A DNA stretch of 64,000 nt from Cyclina sinensis (GCA_012932295.1 JAAONU010000009.1:10643535-10707534), one strand, 5' to 3'; shown: positions 21,535 through 33,868, numbered from the stretch's first letter. The notes: generated by a model from the sequence alone, not told the origin. Made by a program: numbers and translations.

Positions 21535-22056
21535 GACAAGTATTTTCTATTTTTAGCCCTGGTGGCTATTTTGTGCAGCGAAGCAGAAAGTGCCGGTGAA
21601 ATACAAAACAAGGGTTGGTACTGATCAGTCCTGTGAAGTTTCATCAAAATCCCACCAGCAGTTTGACCTGTGAAAGCAAGACAAGGTTTTTCTATTTTTA
21701 GCTCTGGTGGCCATTTTGTGCAGCGAAGCAGAACGTGCCAGCCAAACGCACAGCTAGGGTTGGTACTGATCACTTCTGTGAAATTTTGACAAAATCCCGC
21801 CCGCAGTTTGACCTGTGAAAGCCACACAAGATTTTTTTTATTTTTAGCTTTGATGGCCATTTTGTGCAGCTGAAGCAGAATGTGCCGGTGATACGCACAA
21901 CTAGGGTTTATACTGGTCACTCCTGGGCAGTTTCGTCGAAATCCCCCTGGCAGTTTGACCTGTGAAACTGGACAAGCTTAATGCAGACGGACAGACGGAC
22001 AGATGGATGGTGAAGGCAAAAACAATATGTCTCGCAAAAATGTTGGGAGACATAAT
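21535..22056 (+). mobile_element. Short tandem-core element with TATGTCTC...GGGAGACATA 3' hairpin
   Basis: Three monomers of about 150 bp ('ctatttttagccctggtggc', 'attttgtgcagcgaagcagaa', 'cagtttgacctgtgaaa') are followed by gacagacggacagatgg and a hairpin TATGTCTC gcaaaaatgttg GGAGACATA. It directly abuts the mariner relic and probably removed that relic's 3' part. The minus-strand frame at 21504-21920 is monomer translation. Confidence 0.75.
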
Positions 22057-22064
22057 TCATGAGG

Positions 22065-22786
22065 ATTATTATCATACATGCAGTGAAGAGTGCCAAGGCA
22101 CCTTGGAACGTCACTTGACATCGTCGATAAGGATGACGTTATGCTTACCTCAAGTCTGTGTTACTGTTTTTTAAAATATTCTCACTCGCATGCAATACAC
22201 TTGTAATGCTTTCTTAGGTGGTGGAGATGACATGTTTCCAAAACATTGATTCTCTTTTGGTTTTGGAGTCATAAAAATTGATCACAGTTTTGTCTGTTGT
22301 GATTATCCACGCTAAGAATCTATCGCCATCCCTTTCCCATGACCTCAAGAATTCGCTTGAAACTAAAACCCTATTTGTCTTTTCATCACTTGTCAACAGT
22401 TGAGAAACCCATCAAGCACACTCTTTATTCATATCAAGTTCATTTGTAAAAATATTATATACTGCTCCTTGACCAAGAATGTCAGCAATATCATCCAAGG
22501 AACGTTGTAGCTCTTCTGAGATAACGTCGTTTACCTGCGAAATGTAATTTGACTTCTTAGGTCTACCTGTTCTAGAATCGTCCACAATTACTCCTCTACC
22601 CTTGCGGAACCTCTTATGCCATTCAAAACAAATCGTCTGTGAACACTTGATCGCACTGTATGCTTTATTCAGATATTTTCACGTTTCTGTTGGTGTCATG
22701 CCCATTTTTGCATAAAATTTAATAACTGAGCATTGTTCAAAGTGCCCCATGTGCGTCATATATTTTTCACTGCTGAAACACTCCAT
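22065..22786 (-). pseudogene. mariner-family (DD34D) transposase pseudogene
   Basis: Starting from an ATG at 22786, the minus strand reads a helix-turn-helix region with ICFEWHKRFRKGRG then VDDSRTGRPKKS, an 'EELQRSLDDIADILG' segment, and WVSQLLTSDEKTNR. Then comes FLAWIITTDKTVINFYD, the place of the first catalytic Asp ('TGDE' in active copies). KTKRESMFWKH is followed, after a frameshift near 22226, by SSPPPKKA, a typical mariner block. At least two in-frame stops are present and the region beyond the first Asp is degraded past about 22150, so the second and third catalytic Asp are not found. Non-functional. Confidence 0.8.
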
Positions 22787-23700
22787 AGTAAAAACTTATT
22801 CAGTGTGAGAGAACGGATAAAGATATGACATAAAAATTTGGCATGTGTGTTGAACACACATTTATTTGACATCATGTGTCATTTAATTATGTTTGGGTGC
22901 CAATTACTGAAGTAACTGATGCTCATTCAAGAAGAAATATAAACTGAAAGTGACATTTTCAAAGTGCCCTGTGCTTCAATTTTTGGACATTTCAATAGTG
23001 AATATTTTTTCAGAAAAGTGATGCTTCATAAAAATAAGTGGATCAAACAATGCCAACTGACTGAAATTGGTACCATTCAGGGTAAAAAACGTCAACCTTT
23101 TAAGATATCGATCCACATATCCATATCGATGGGAACTTTTTGACTGTACCTCATAAATAAGTTTAAACTCAACCATACACTCACACATGGGCCCCGCAGT
23201 TCAAAATTAAAGAAATTTTATCAATAAACAATATTTCTGGTAGTATATCAATAAATTTCAATAGTTCACTACTATGCCATGCTCTTTTGTATTTGTTAAT
23301 ATACCAGGACAAAAAATAATCTGTAAAAGGTACACATATTACATTTGTGTAAACCATATGGTATAAAACAGTTATGGAGGAAACACTTGGTTATGTCGAA
23401 AACATTTGTTTATTTGTTGCTTCATGTTCGTTAATTATAGCCTATATGATATTGTAAATGTACTAGATCATGAACCTGAATTCTTTTGCAGTAAGCAGCT
23501 GAAATGAATTGTTCAATTTGAATATTTTAAGGATGGCTTTGACAAATGCAGAGAAACAAAAGAGCTGGAGCGATAGAAAGAAAAAAATGCAAAAGAATAC
23601 AGATGCAAAGAATATGAGAGAAAGCATGTAAAACATATTCCAATGAAAGAACTTTCAACAGAAAAATGAGCAATTGAACATAAAGAAAGAGGCAAAGACT
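22787..23700. other. Mariner 5' flank and unique sequence
   Basis: The first 150-200 bp may be the mariner 5' untranslated region, but I could not fix a terminal inverted repeat. The remainder is unique AT-rich sequence with only short chance ORFs. Confidence 0.4.
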
Positions 23701-23702
23701 GG

Positions 23703-24000
23703 AAGGGTGTTCAGTTGAACACTTGTGTTGCCCTTGCATACTTTGTTAGAATAACTAAAAAGGTAAACAAGAGACTGCTGTAAAAGACAGCATGCTAGTC
23801 CAAGTACAACAAGACCTTTCCGCAGACAGCATGCACCACTCTTCTCAGTCCTGGATAATAAATTATAAGCCAAGTTAAACAAGAGACCCAAGTGAAAAAA
23901 ATTTTAGTAGGGGAGGGCAAGTACCTAGTCATATAAGAAGAACACAAAATTTTCTTTGGAGGGGATTGGGGGGGGGGGGGAGTCGAGTACCTATGTATTA
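23703..24000. repeat. Element fragments with gtgttcagttgaacacttgtg and ACAAGAG leader
   Basis: It begins with GTGTTCAGTTGAACACTTGTG, the same left end as the element at 11878. At about 23768 there is an ACAAGAGACTGCTGT...GACAGCATGC leader, a palindromic 5' end of another family. A G-rich run follows at 23950-23980. These are stacked fragments, none complete. Confidence 0.5.
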
Positions 24001-24004
24001 AAAA

Positions 24005-25375
24005 CTAGAACTGTGTCCAAAGACAAGGATGCCCCCACTATGCATAAGTGCTCATAAACAAGAGCATGTATATTCTGTATGTAATATTTAGGTGGGGAAC
24101 AATTTTTTTCTGTAGTTGCAAATGAATTGAGGTGTTATGTATATTATTAATGCTGTCCTTTTATTTCAAAATTAGATATTTTATACTGAAACAAGGGCTG
24201 TCGGATGGACAGCACGCTTGACTATTCTTAATGCTTGAAGGTATAATAAAAGCCTGAAATTAAAGATTTTTCAAAGTCTTAAAAGGGGAATAACTAATAA
24301 AAATGCTTAACAGAGTTATGGGCCTTGATGGAATGACACAGTCTACGGCCAAGTTTGAACCAAATATCTGCAGTAGAAAGGGAAGAAATAGTGGAAATGA
24401 GAAGCTTGCCCTAAAACTTTAACCCGATAGCCACGCCGCAAGTACAATAGACCTCCTTATTCTTTGAATAGTCGACGTAAAAATGTTGTAAATATTTATG
24501 TACTATGAGGAATAACATTAGCGAAGACGAAGAAAGAGACACACAAGTAATTACATGTTGCTGATATTTAAGTAAGCAGATAAGATTTAAAAAATGTTAC
24601 ACATGAAAGTTAACTACAGATTTAAGTATAGAAACCCCAGGTGTGTCAGGTCCCGTAAAAAACATTACCCTTCCTTTACTATCATCTACACATTAAGGTT
24701 GTTCATCCCTGAAAGTTTAAGCAAAATCTGCCATCCGGTTTATGAGGAGTTGCGTTCAAAAATTTATTTCACTTAATGGTATATAGTGAAAAAATCAACA
24801 AAGGGCCATAATTTCGTTAAATTTGGTCGCAGCAAAAATTCCTTCCTTTACTATCATCTACACATTAAGGTTGTTCATTCCTGAAAGTTTAAGCAAAATC
24901 TGCCATCCGGTTTATGAGGAGCTGCGTTCACAAATTTATTTGGCTTTATGGTATATAGTGAAAAAATCAACAAAGGGCCATAATTCCATTAAATTTGGTC
25001 GAAGCAAAAATTCCTTCCTTTACTATCATCTACACATTAAGGTTGTTCATCCCTGAAAGTTTAAGCAAAATCTGCCATCCGGTTTATGAGGAGTTGCATT
25101 CACAAATATATTTGGCTATATGGTATATAGTTTAAAAATCAACAAAGGGCCATAATTCTGTTAAATTGGTTGAAGCAAAAATTCCTTCCTTTACTATCAT
25201 CTACACATTAAGGTTGTTCATCCATGAAAGTTTAAGCAAAATCTGCCATCTGGTTTAAGAGGAGTTGCGTTCACAAAATTTAGGGACGTACGTACAGGGT
25301 CGTAATATCGTACGGTCGTACAGACTGACGGACAAGTGCAACGCTACATGCTCCCACTTTGTTGGGGCATAAAAA
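24005..25375 (+). mobile_element. Tandem-core element (F family), with an internal foreign leader
   Basis: The left end ACTAGAACTGTGTCCAAAGAC...GATGCCCCCACTATG matches 41139-41185. At 24189 a different leader, ACAAGGGCTGTCGGATGGACAGCACGC, is interposed. Four monomers with a 172 bp period (24668, 24840, 25012, 25184) carry 'ccttcctttactatcatctac', 'aaggttgttcatcc' and 'aaaatctgccatccggttt'. The end has gtacggtcgtacagactgacgg then ATGCTCCCACTTTGTTGGGGCATAAAAA. The second complete-looking copy is at 41115-42076. Confidence 0.7.
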
Positions 25376-25570
25376 TGGCGCCTTGGGGCGGATGAGAGAG
25401 GGGGGGGTGTAATGAGGTAGGGATGCAAGAGGTGGGGGGGGTCTGCATAATGACCCATCTCATATAAGTTAAAAGTTTATTTCAAAGCACTTAAAGAAAA
25501 AAGAACATTTTGGGGGGGTAGGGGGGGGAGTGGGGGGGCAGGAGTCGAGTAATTTCATACCTACAAATTT
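25376..25570. repeat. G-rich low-complexity stretch
   Basis: Several runs of 6-9 G (for example near 25400, 25435, 25512 and 25525) similar to those at 11968, 23960, 26900 and 27000. Probably a fragment of the element family at 11878. Confidence 0.45.
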
Positions 25571-25571
25571 T

Positions 25572-26870
25572 AACTAGAACTAGTATAAAGTATAAAGGTG
25601 ATAAATACCCCCACATGGGTGCTTGATACTGGAACTGGAAAGCTTAGAATCAAGGCATAAAGTGACATAAGAAACATAGAAATATGTATATATTCTATAT
25701 TTAATAATATTGTATATAGAGAAAACAATTAACAGTAGGCCATTGAACTGTATATTTTCTAGTAGAACTAGCTTAAGTTAAAAGGAACAGTGACCTTGAC
25801 CCAACTGGCAAAATTTTCAATCCAAAGCGTCGTCTTCATAGAAGCTACCTTAACAGCAAATTTCATCAAAATATCTCATTCCTAACTCAAGTTATTGAGC
25901 AGAAACCATTTATTTTTTATTTTTCGTAACAGTGACCCTGATCTTGGCCACACCAGCCCCAATATCACACTTGACCTGTATCCTGTGATGTTACACCTGT
26001 GTACCGAAAATTGTTTAAATCTGTCAAGATTTCTTGAGTTATCATTCGGAAACCATTTTTCAACCATTTTATCATTTTAAGTAACAGTGACCTTGACCTT
26101 GGCCCCACCAGCCCCAATATCGAAGTTGACCTGTATGTTATGATGTTACACCTGTGTACCAAAAATTGTTTAAATATGTTTGCCATTCATGAGTTATTGC
26201 CCAGAAACCGTTTTTCTATTTTTAGTAACAGTGACCTTGATCTTGGCCCCACCACACCCAATATTGAACGTGACCTGTATCTTATGATGTTACACCTGTG
26301 TACCAAAAAGTTTTTAAATCTGTCTAGCCTTTCATGAATAATCATCCAAAAACCATTTTTCTATTTTTAGTAACAGTGACCTTGACCTTGGCCCCACAAG
26401 CCCCAATATCGAACTTGATCTGTATCTTGTGATGTTACAACTGTGTACTAAAATTTTTTTAAATCTGTCTAGCCTTTCATGAGTTATCGTCCGGAAACCG
26501 TTTTTCTATTTTTAGTGACAGTGACTTTGACCTTGGCCCCACTAGCCCCAATATCAAAGCTGACCTGTATCTTATGATGTTACACCTGTGTACCAAAAAT
26601 TGTTTATATCTGTCAAGCCTTTCATGAGTTATCATCCGGAAACCGTTTTTCTATTTTTAATGACAATGACCTTGACCTTGGCCCCACCAACCCCAATATC
26701 GAACATGACCTGTATCTTATGATGTTACAGCTGTGTACCAAAAATTGTTTAAATCTGTCCAGCCTTTCATGAGTTACCCTCCGGAAACCATGACGGACCA
26801 ACTGACCGACCGACCGACAAGCTCACTCCTATATACACCCTCAAACTTTGTTTGTGGGGGTATAAAAAGA
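25572..26870 (+). mobile_element. Tandem-core element (G family) with gaccttgaccttggcccc monomers
   Basis: The left end is near aactagaactagtataaag...atacccccacatggg. Six monomers of about 145 bp start at roughly 25926, 26081, 26225, 26371, 26516 and 26661, each with cagtgaccttgaccttggcc, 'gatgttacacctgtgtacc' and 'tttcatgagttatc'. The end shows accgaccgaccgac and the hairpin TATACACCCTCAAACTTTGTTTGTGGGGGTATAAAAAG. The AAGGTCAAGGTCA motif (reverse strand) recurs in nearly every monomer. ORFs at 25882-26337 are monomer translations. Confidence 0.8.
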
Positions 26871-27470
26871 AATGATTTTTTTAGGATGGGCGGATAATGC
26901 AAAGGGGGTGGTCCCCATATGGAGGGGGGGATACCTAAATATTTAAGAAAAACAATAATTAATAAATAATGAAAGAAAAAAATTGGGGGAGCGGAGTAAT
27001 GTGGGATGGATGGGGGGAGTAAGGGGGGTCCCCATGCAGAGGTTGGGTGGGAGGAGGCGGGGGAGTACTTACCCATGTCATGTCAGATAATATTTTATTT
27101 CTAGGCTTAAGAAGTTTTTTCCTATATATAAGTATAAGCAAAATAAAGTGACCTCTGGGGTAGGGGCTAACTTTGACCCCAGGGACATGGGAACCAACAA
27201 TCTTTGCAGAGGTCTTGCTGGTGATCAAGTATTCCAATTTCAAATGGAATATCTTTGACACTTTTTGAGAAATGGACATTTACAAAAAGGTTAACCAAGA
27301 AACTTTAAGTTGAAAGAGGGGCATAACATTGCAAAAATAAATCTGCCCTTGAGAAATGGTGTCGTCTTAAGCGATACAACTGTAAGCATTACAACTGGAA
27401 ATTTGATGAAGAAATATTAAGAAATAGTTATAGCCAATGTTAAGTTTTTGTGACAAAATCCAAGTACAAC
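26871..27470. repeat. Partial, G-rich copy of the 11878 family
   Basis: G-runs with ccccatgcagagg at 26880-27060 and the block aggcttaagaagttttttcc to 'aagaaatattaagaaat' are close to 11960-12370. Both ends are missing, so this is a truncated copy. Confidence 0.6.
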
Positions 27471-27546
27471 AAGAATATGTAACAGAGTTACAAACGTCAC
27501 CCGTCTAAGGGAAGTTTTACATGAAGCACAACATTGTGGTATTTCA

Positions 27547-30456
27547 AACAAGAGGGCCATGATGGCCCTGTATCGCTCACCTGAGTATGACTGCTTTTAA
27601 CAAAGTTGCTATGGACCTTTTTAATTGACCCCAGATAACCCATATTCGAACTTGACCTAGAAATTATTGAAACAATCTCTTTGACAAATTTGCAGGATAT
27701 TTGGACTGAAAAAGTAGCATCTAGAGTGTTAACAAGGTTTCTCGATATTTAGACTCTGTGACCTAGTTTTTGACCCCAGATAACCCATATCCAAACTTGA
27801 GCTACAAATCATCAAAACAACCTATCTGACAGATTTCCAGGACATTTGGACTTAAAATGTAGCCTCTAGAGTGTTTACAAAGTTTTTCCATATTTGGGCT
27901 CTGTGACCTAGTTTTTGACCCAAGATGACCCATACTCCAACTTGAGCTAGAAATCATCAAAAAAACCTGTCTGACAAATTTCTAGGGTATCTGGACTGAA
28001 AATGTAACCTCTGGAGTGTTAAAAAGTTTTTTACATATTTGCACCATGTGACCTAGTTTTTAATCCCAGATGACCCATATCCAAATTTGAGCTAGAAATC
28101 ATTGAAACAACCTTTCTGACAAATTTCAAGGACATTTGGACTAAAAATGTAACCTCTAGAGCTTTTACAAGGTTTTTCTACTTTCGGGCTCTGTGACCTA
28201 GTTTTTGACCCCAGAATACCTATATTCAAAACTGAGCTAGAAATCATCCATAGAATCTTTCTGACAAATTTCCAGGTTATTTGGACTGAAAATGCTACCT
28301 TTAGAATATTAACAAGGTTTTTCCATATTTGGACTCTGTGACCTAGTTTGTGACCCCAGATAACCCATACTCAAACTTGATCTAGAAATCCTTAAGGCAA
28401 TTTTTCTGACAAATTTCCAGATTATTTGGGCTGAAAATGTAACCTCTATAGTTTTAACAAGATTTTTCTATTTTTGGGCTCTGTGACCTAGTTTTTAAAC
28501 CCAGATGACCCATATTTGAACTTGTGCTAGAAATCTTTGAAGCAACCTTTCTGACAAATTTCCAGATTATTTGGGCTGAAAATGTAATCTCTAGAGTGTT
28601 AACAAGATGTTTCTATTTTTGGGCTCTGTGACCTAGTTTTTGACCCCAGATGACCTATATTTAAACTTGACCTAGAAATCATCAAAGCAACCTTTCTGAC
28701 AAATTTCAAGATTATTTTGGCTGAAAATGTAACCTCTAGAGTGTTAACAAGGTTTTTCTATTTTTGGGCTCTGTGACCTAGTTTTTAAACCCAGATGACC
28801 CATATTCGAACTTGAGCTAGAAATCATAGAAACAACCTGTCTGACAAAATTCCAGATTATTTGGACTGAAAATGTAACCTCTAGAGTGTTAACAAGGTTT
28901 TTCTATTTTTGGGCTCTGTGACCTAGTTTTTGACCCCAGATGACCTATATTCGAACTTGAGCTAGAAATCATAGAAACAACCTGTCTGACAAAATTCCAG
29001 ATTATTTGGACTGAAAATGTTACTTCTCCTTCTACAAGAAGATTTTCAAAGTTTTCACTATATAAGACTATGTAAAACCAATGACCCCGGGCTGGGGCCA
29101 AATTTGACTCCAGGGGTATAATTGGAACAAACTTGGTAGAGGTCCACTAGACAATGCTATATACTAAGTCTAAAGGCTCAGGGTCTTGTGGGTCAGACAA
29201 GAAGATTTTTCGAAGTTTTTCCTATACAAGCTTATGTAAAACCAATGACCCCAGGGTGGGGCCAAATTTGACCCCAGATGTATAATTTGACGGACTTGGT
29301 AGAGGTCCACTAGACAATGCTACGTACCAAATATCTAAGCTCTATGCCTTACGGTTTCTGATAAGAAGATTTTTAAAGTTTTTCCTATATAACTCTATGT
29401 AAAACAAGTTACCCCTGGGGCGGGGCCATTTTTGACCCCAGGATCATAATTTGAACAAACTTGCTAGAAGTCCACTAGACAATGCTACATACCAAATATC
29501 TTAGCTCTAAGCCTTTTGGTTTCTGATAAGAAGATTTTTAAAGTTTTTCCTATATAACTCTATGTAAAACAAGTTACCCCTGGGGCGGGGCCATTTTTGA
29601 CCCAGAGGCCATGATTTGAACAAACTTGGTAGAGGTCCACTAGACAATGCTGCACACCAAATATCTTAGCTCTATGCCTTACGGTTTCTGACAAGAAGAT
29701 TTTTAAAGTTTTTCCTATATAACTCTATGTAAAACAAGTTACCCCTGGGGCGGGGCCATTTTTGACCCCAGGATCATAATTTGAACAAACTTGGTAGAGG
29801 TTCACTAGACAATGCTACATACCAAATATCTTAGCTCTATGCCTTACGGTTTCTGACAAGAAGATTTTTAAAGTTTTTCCTATATAACTCTATGTAAAAC
29901 AAGTTACCCCTGGGGTGGGGCCATTTTTGACCCAGAGGCCATGATTTGAACAGACTTGGTAGAGGTCCACTAGACAATGGTACACACCAAATATCTTAGC
30001 TCTATGCCTTACGGTTTCTGACAAGAAGATTTTTAAAGTTTTTCCTATATAACTCTATGTAAAACAAGTTACCCCTGGGGCGGGGCCATTTTTGACCCCA
30101 GGATCATAATTTGAACAAACTTGGTAGAGGTCCACTAGATGATGCTTTATACCAAATATCAAAGCTCCAGGCCTTGTGGTTTCTGACAAGAAGATTTTTA
30201 AAGATCCAACTTTTAAAATCTGTTTTTAGCTCCTGTGACCCAGAAATGCAATGAACCGGAACCATTTGAACAAACTTGGTAGAGCTTCATGCAAGGAACA
30301 TTCTAGGCAAGTTTCATTAAATTTTGCCTGGTGGTTTCAGAGGAGATGTCGTTTGTATGAATTGTGGACGACGGACGGACGGACGGACGGACGGACGGAC
30401 GCCGGACAATCAATGATCCTAAAAGCTCACATGAGCATGCTCAGGTGAGCTAAAAA
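27547..30456 (+). mobile_element. E5: composite pearl/HINE-like element
   Basis: The leader AACAAGAGGGCCATGATGG and TCGCTCACCTGAGTATGAC are intact. About ten 144-bp monomers run to about 29030. There, at 'gttacttctccttctac', the sequence changes to about eight monomers of roughly 155 bp ('ttacccctggggcggggcc', 'ctctatgccttacggtttctg'). A tract of seven GGAC units (about 30367-30395) follows, then GCTCACATGAGC AT GCTCAGGTGAGC TAAAAA, a 12-bp-stem 3' hairpin with one mismatch. E8 has the same order and the same junction, so this composite form was itself mobilised or duplicated. Plus frame 30251-30448 and minus frame 28889-29101 are repeat-derived. Confidence 0.88.
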
Positions 30457-30648
30457 TTGAGGAATGGATCTGGACTTTCAGTGCAAAATCTTGATCAATG
30501 CTAGATCTGCACATGCAACAATAAATTCATTAAAGAAATAGAATGAAATAACTCCTGTGTATGTGTCAACAGAAATACATTTGTGTAGTTATCACTATTT
30601 CAAAACCACAAAATGTGACAAATACAAATCAATACAAACCATTTAGAC

Positions 30649-32164
30649 ATTGGGGCCATTGGCCCCAAAGCGCTCACCTGAGAACAGACTGTTATTTGTG
30701 TGGAAGCTATCATTTTTTCTTGTAAATCTAAGCCCTAGCCTTTGAAGCTTCAAAGGATAATTTTCTTACAAGATTTTACTATATGCAAATAATGAATATC
30801 TATGACCCCGGGCAGGCTCAATTTTTACCCCAGATAATTTGTACAAACTTGGAACAGGTTCACTAGACAATATTTCATGCCAAATAATAAAGCTTAAAGC
30901 TTTGTCATTTCAGAGGAGAAGATCTTTTAAGTTTGAACTATATACATATATGGAAAACCTATGACCCCCTGGGAAGGGGCCAATTTTGGCACTAGGGGCA
31001 TAATTTTAACAATTTTCGTAGAGGACCTATAGATGATGTCATTTACCAAATATCAAAGCTCTAGCCTTCGTCTTTTCAGAGGAGAAGATTTTTTTAAGGT
31101 TTTACTATAAAAACATATAAAGAAAACCTATGACCCCCTGGGGCAGGGCCAATTTTGGCACCAGGGGCATAATTTGAAGAACTTTCGTAGAGGACCTATA
31201 GATGATATCATATACCAAATATCAAAGTTCTAGCCTTTGTCATTTCAGAGGAGAAGATTTTTTAAGCTTTTACTTTATACATATAAGGAAAACCTGACCC
31301 CCTGGGGCGGGGCCAATTTTTGCAGTAGCGGCATAATTTGAACAACTTTCATAGAGGACCTATAGATGATGTCATATACCAAATATCAAAGCTCTAGCCT
31401 TTGTCATTTCAGAGGAGAAGATTTTTTAAGTTTTTACTATATACATATAAGGAAAACCTGACCCCCTGGGGCAGGGCCAATTTTGGGACTACGGGCATAA
31501 TTTGAACAACTTTGGTAGTGGACCTATAGATGATGTTATATACAAAATATCGAAGCTCTAGCCTTTGTCATTTCAGTGGAGAAGATTTTTTAAGTTTTTA
31601 CTATATACATATATGGAAAACCTATGACCCCCTGGGGCGGGGCCAATTTTGAGACTAGGGGCATAATTTGAACAATTTTCGTAGAGGACCTATAGATGAT
31701 ATCATATATTAAATATCAAATCACTTGCCTTTGTCATTTCAGAGGAGATTTTTTAAGTTTTTACTACATACATATAAGGAAAACCTAACCCCTTGGGGCG
31801 GGGCCAGTTTTGGCACTAGGGGCATAATTTGAACAACTTTGGTAGAGGACCTATAGATGATGTTATATACCAAATATCAAGCTCTTGGCCTTGTACTTTC
31901 TGACAAGAAGATTTTATAAATTTGCATTTTTGAAACTTCTTTTTTGGCCCTGTGACCTACTTATGCAACAGACCAGAACCATTTGAACAACTTTGAAAGG
32001 GGACCACCCAAGGATCATTCCTGTGTAGTTTGGTTAATGTGCAGTCACTGGTTTCAGAGGAGATGTTGTTTTTATGGAATTGTTGACGATGCACGATGCC
32101 GGACGCCGGACACGGGGATCACAAAAGCTCACCATGAGTACGTTGTGCTCAGGTGAGCTTAAAA
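30649..32164 (+). mobile_element. E6: pearl-like element with TTGGGGCCATTGGCCCC leader
   Basis: The leader palindrome is TTGGGGCCATTGGCCCCAAAG instead of AGGGCCATGATGGCCCT, but it is followed by the same GCTCACCTGAG. Seven to eight monomers of about 165 bp carry aaaacctatgacccc, 'gcataatttgaacaa' and 'gacctatagatgatg'. The 3' end has ggacgccggacacgg and GCTCACCATGAGTACGTTGTGCTCAGGTGAGCTTAAAA. It shows that the CTCACCTGAG/CTCAGGTGAG termini are kept while leader palindrome and core change. Confidence 0.85.
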
Positions 32165-32219
32165 CAGATAAAATAGTCAGGAAATGGTTGGTTTAAGAAA
32201 CTGGAATCACTCTACTAGG

Positions 32220-32600
32220 TGGAGGACAAAAATGAGGCATATCTCTGTCACTTGTGACCTTGACCTACAGATTTTGGCCTCATCACGACCCTGTTGTCAT
32301 AAGCAATTCAATTTGTAAGTTTGATGAGGAAATCTTAAGAAATGGCAAAGTTATTGCCAACGTTAAATTTTCATGACAAAATCCAAGTACAAAAAGGGGC
32401 ATAACTCTGGCAAATCTGACCCTGACCTAAAGATTTTGGCATCATCCCGACCCTGTTGTCATAAGCAATTCAATTTGAAACTTTGATAAGGAAATGTTAA
32501 GAAATGGCAAAGTTATAGCCAGTTTTAAGTTTTCGTTATGGACCGACGGACAAAGCGATCCCTATGTATCGCCGTTTCTTCAAAAGGGCAACACAAAAAG
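32220..32600 (+). repeat. Right half of an 11878-family element
   Basis: Monomers with 'atctctgtcacttgtgaccttgacc' and 'tcaagtacaaaaaggggcataactc' lead to ggaccgacggacaaagcgatcc and AAAAGGGCAACACAAAAAG, matching 12400-12610. The left end is missing. Confidence 0.7.
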
Positions 32601-32847
32601 TACCATCAGAAATGCAAAAGTAAGGCTGAACTGAAACGCCAAATAGAGATGGTGAATGAACAACAACAATCAAGTTGTGCAGCCTTAAGAAGTAGTTCAA
32701 GGCCTGAAAAGCTGGTACTGATGTTTTCAGTTCCACACAAAAACGAGTGGCAAAAGTGTTGGGGTGAAAAACAGATATGAAACAGCTCTAAAATGTGCTC
32801 ATCTAGTAATCAAGAAATTGAAAAACAAGAATCCTGAAAAAGAGCAG
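32601..32847 (+). pseudogene. Frameshifted coiled-coil protein fragment, part 1
   Basis: Three successive plus-strand frames read as one charged, helix-rich peptide: first KSKAELKRQIEMVNEQQQ up to RPEKL, then TDVFSSTQKRVAKVLG, then VKNRYETALKCAHLVIKKLK to about EKEQR. Each switch needs a one- or two-base shift. Codon pattern and amphipathic heptads suggest a former exon or a transposon-encoded protein. The left side is cut by the repeat ending at 32600 and the right side by the ACAAGAAC leader at 32848. I do not recognise the family. A possible continuation lies at 33868-34141. Confidence 0.45.
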
Positions 32848-33395
32848 AGAACAAGAACTGTCACTGTAAGATGACAATGCCCCCGAAAGTGGTGCTTTGA
32901 CCTTTGAGCTGAACCAATCATTCAGGGGTCCAGGCCAAATAAATATAGGTCAGTTGGAAGGTTTTATCCAAAGGGGTTGTGTCCAAGCATGAATTAATCC
33001 ACTTACTAATAAGGAAGTTATTGCCAATGTTATATTTTGGACAATTGGATCTTCAAGGTGAAGGTCATTCAAGGGTCAAGGTCAAATAAATATAGGTCAG
33101 TGGGAAGGCCTTGTCCAAAGGGGGTTGTGTCCAAGTATGAAGTAAAACCACTTACTAATAAAGAAGTTATTGCCAATGTTAAAGTTTTTGGACAATTGGA
33201 TCTTCAATGTAAAGGTCATTCAGGACTCAAGGTCAAACAAATATAGGTCAGTAAGAAGGCCTTGTCCAAAGGGGTGTTGTGTCCAAGTATGAAGTAAATC
33301 CACTTACGAATATGGAAGTTATTGCCAATGTTAAAGTTTTCTGACGGACGGACGGACAGTTAAAAAACTATATGCCTCCCTTCGGGGGCATAAAA
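32848..33395 (+). mobile_element. Tandem-core element (C family), three monomers
   Basis: The leader ACAAGAACTGTCACTGTAAGATGACAATGCCCCCGAAAGTG contains a TGTCA/TGACA inverted pair. Three monomers of about 145 bp carry aaatataggtcagtgggaag, 'ccaagtatgaagtaaatccac' and 'gacaattggatcttcaa'. The tail is gacggacggacgg and the hairpin TATGCCTCCCTTCGGGGGCATAAAAAC. Compact enough to serve as the family reference. Other copies are 8430-8746 (3' part) and 57688-58340. Confidence 0.85.
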
Positions 33396-33868
33396 ACAAG
33401 AGCCATGTCACAACGCTTCCTACCAATGTGCTATGTCAGTGTATTAAGTTTGAAGAAAATCCCTCAAGTACTTTTAGAGTTAAGCTCTGAATTTTTTGTT
33501 TTCAAGTAACTCTGATAAAGGGGAATAACTCCAAAAGTAGGCAAGGTAGAGTTATTGTTCTTGCATACTGCACTTCTACTAATGTGCTCTGTCAGTGTAT
33601 TAAGTTTGAAGAAAATCCCTCAAGTACTTTTGGAGTTATGCTCTGGACAAAACTTTTTGAGTAAATCTGATAAAGCGAATAACTCTTAAAGTAAGAAAGG
33701 TAGAGTTATCGTTCTTAAACACTGCACTTCCAACCAATGTGCTCTGTCAGTGTATTAAGTTTGAAGAAAATCGCTCTAGTACTTTTGGAGTTATGCACAG
33801 GACAAAATTGGGATGGACGGACGGACGGAGACCATTTCTATTATCCCCTTTGACGGCGGGATAAAAAT
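33396..33868 (+). mobile_element. Tandem-core element (K family)
   Basis: It starts ACAAGAGCCATGTCACAACGC directly after the previous element's AAAA tail. Three monomers of about 150 bp carry 'gtgctctgtcagtgtattaagtttgaagaaaatcc' and 'gagttatgctctggacaaa'. The end shows ggacggacggacgg and TTATCCCCTTTGACGGCGGGATAAAAA, a short 3' hairpin. It appears inserted next to or into the end of the C-family element, so the two are stacked head to tail. Confidence 0.8.

Noticed and set aside
28889..29101. Nearly identical minus-strand frames at 28889-29101 and 39461-39673, suggesting a conserved protein
   Set aside because: They fall in identical parts of the sister elements E5 and E8; similarity comes from the element DNA and not from coding constraint.
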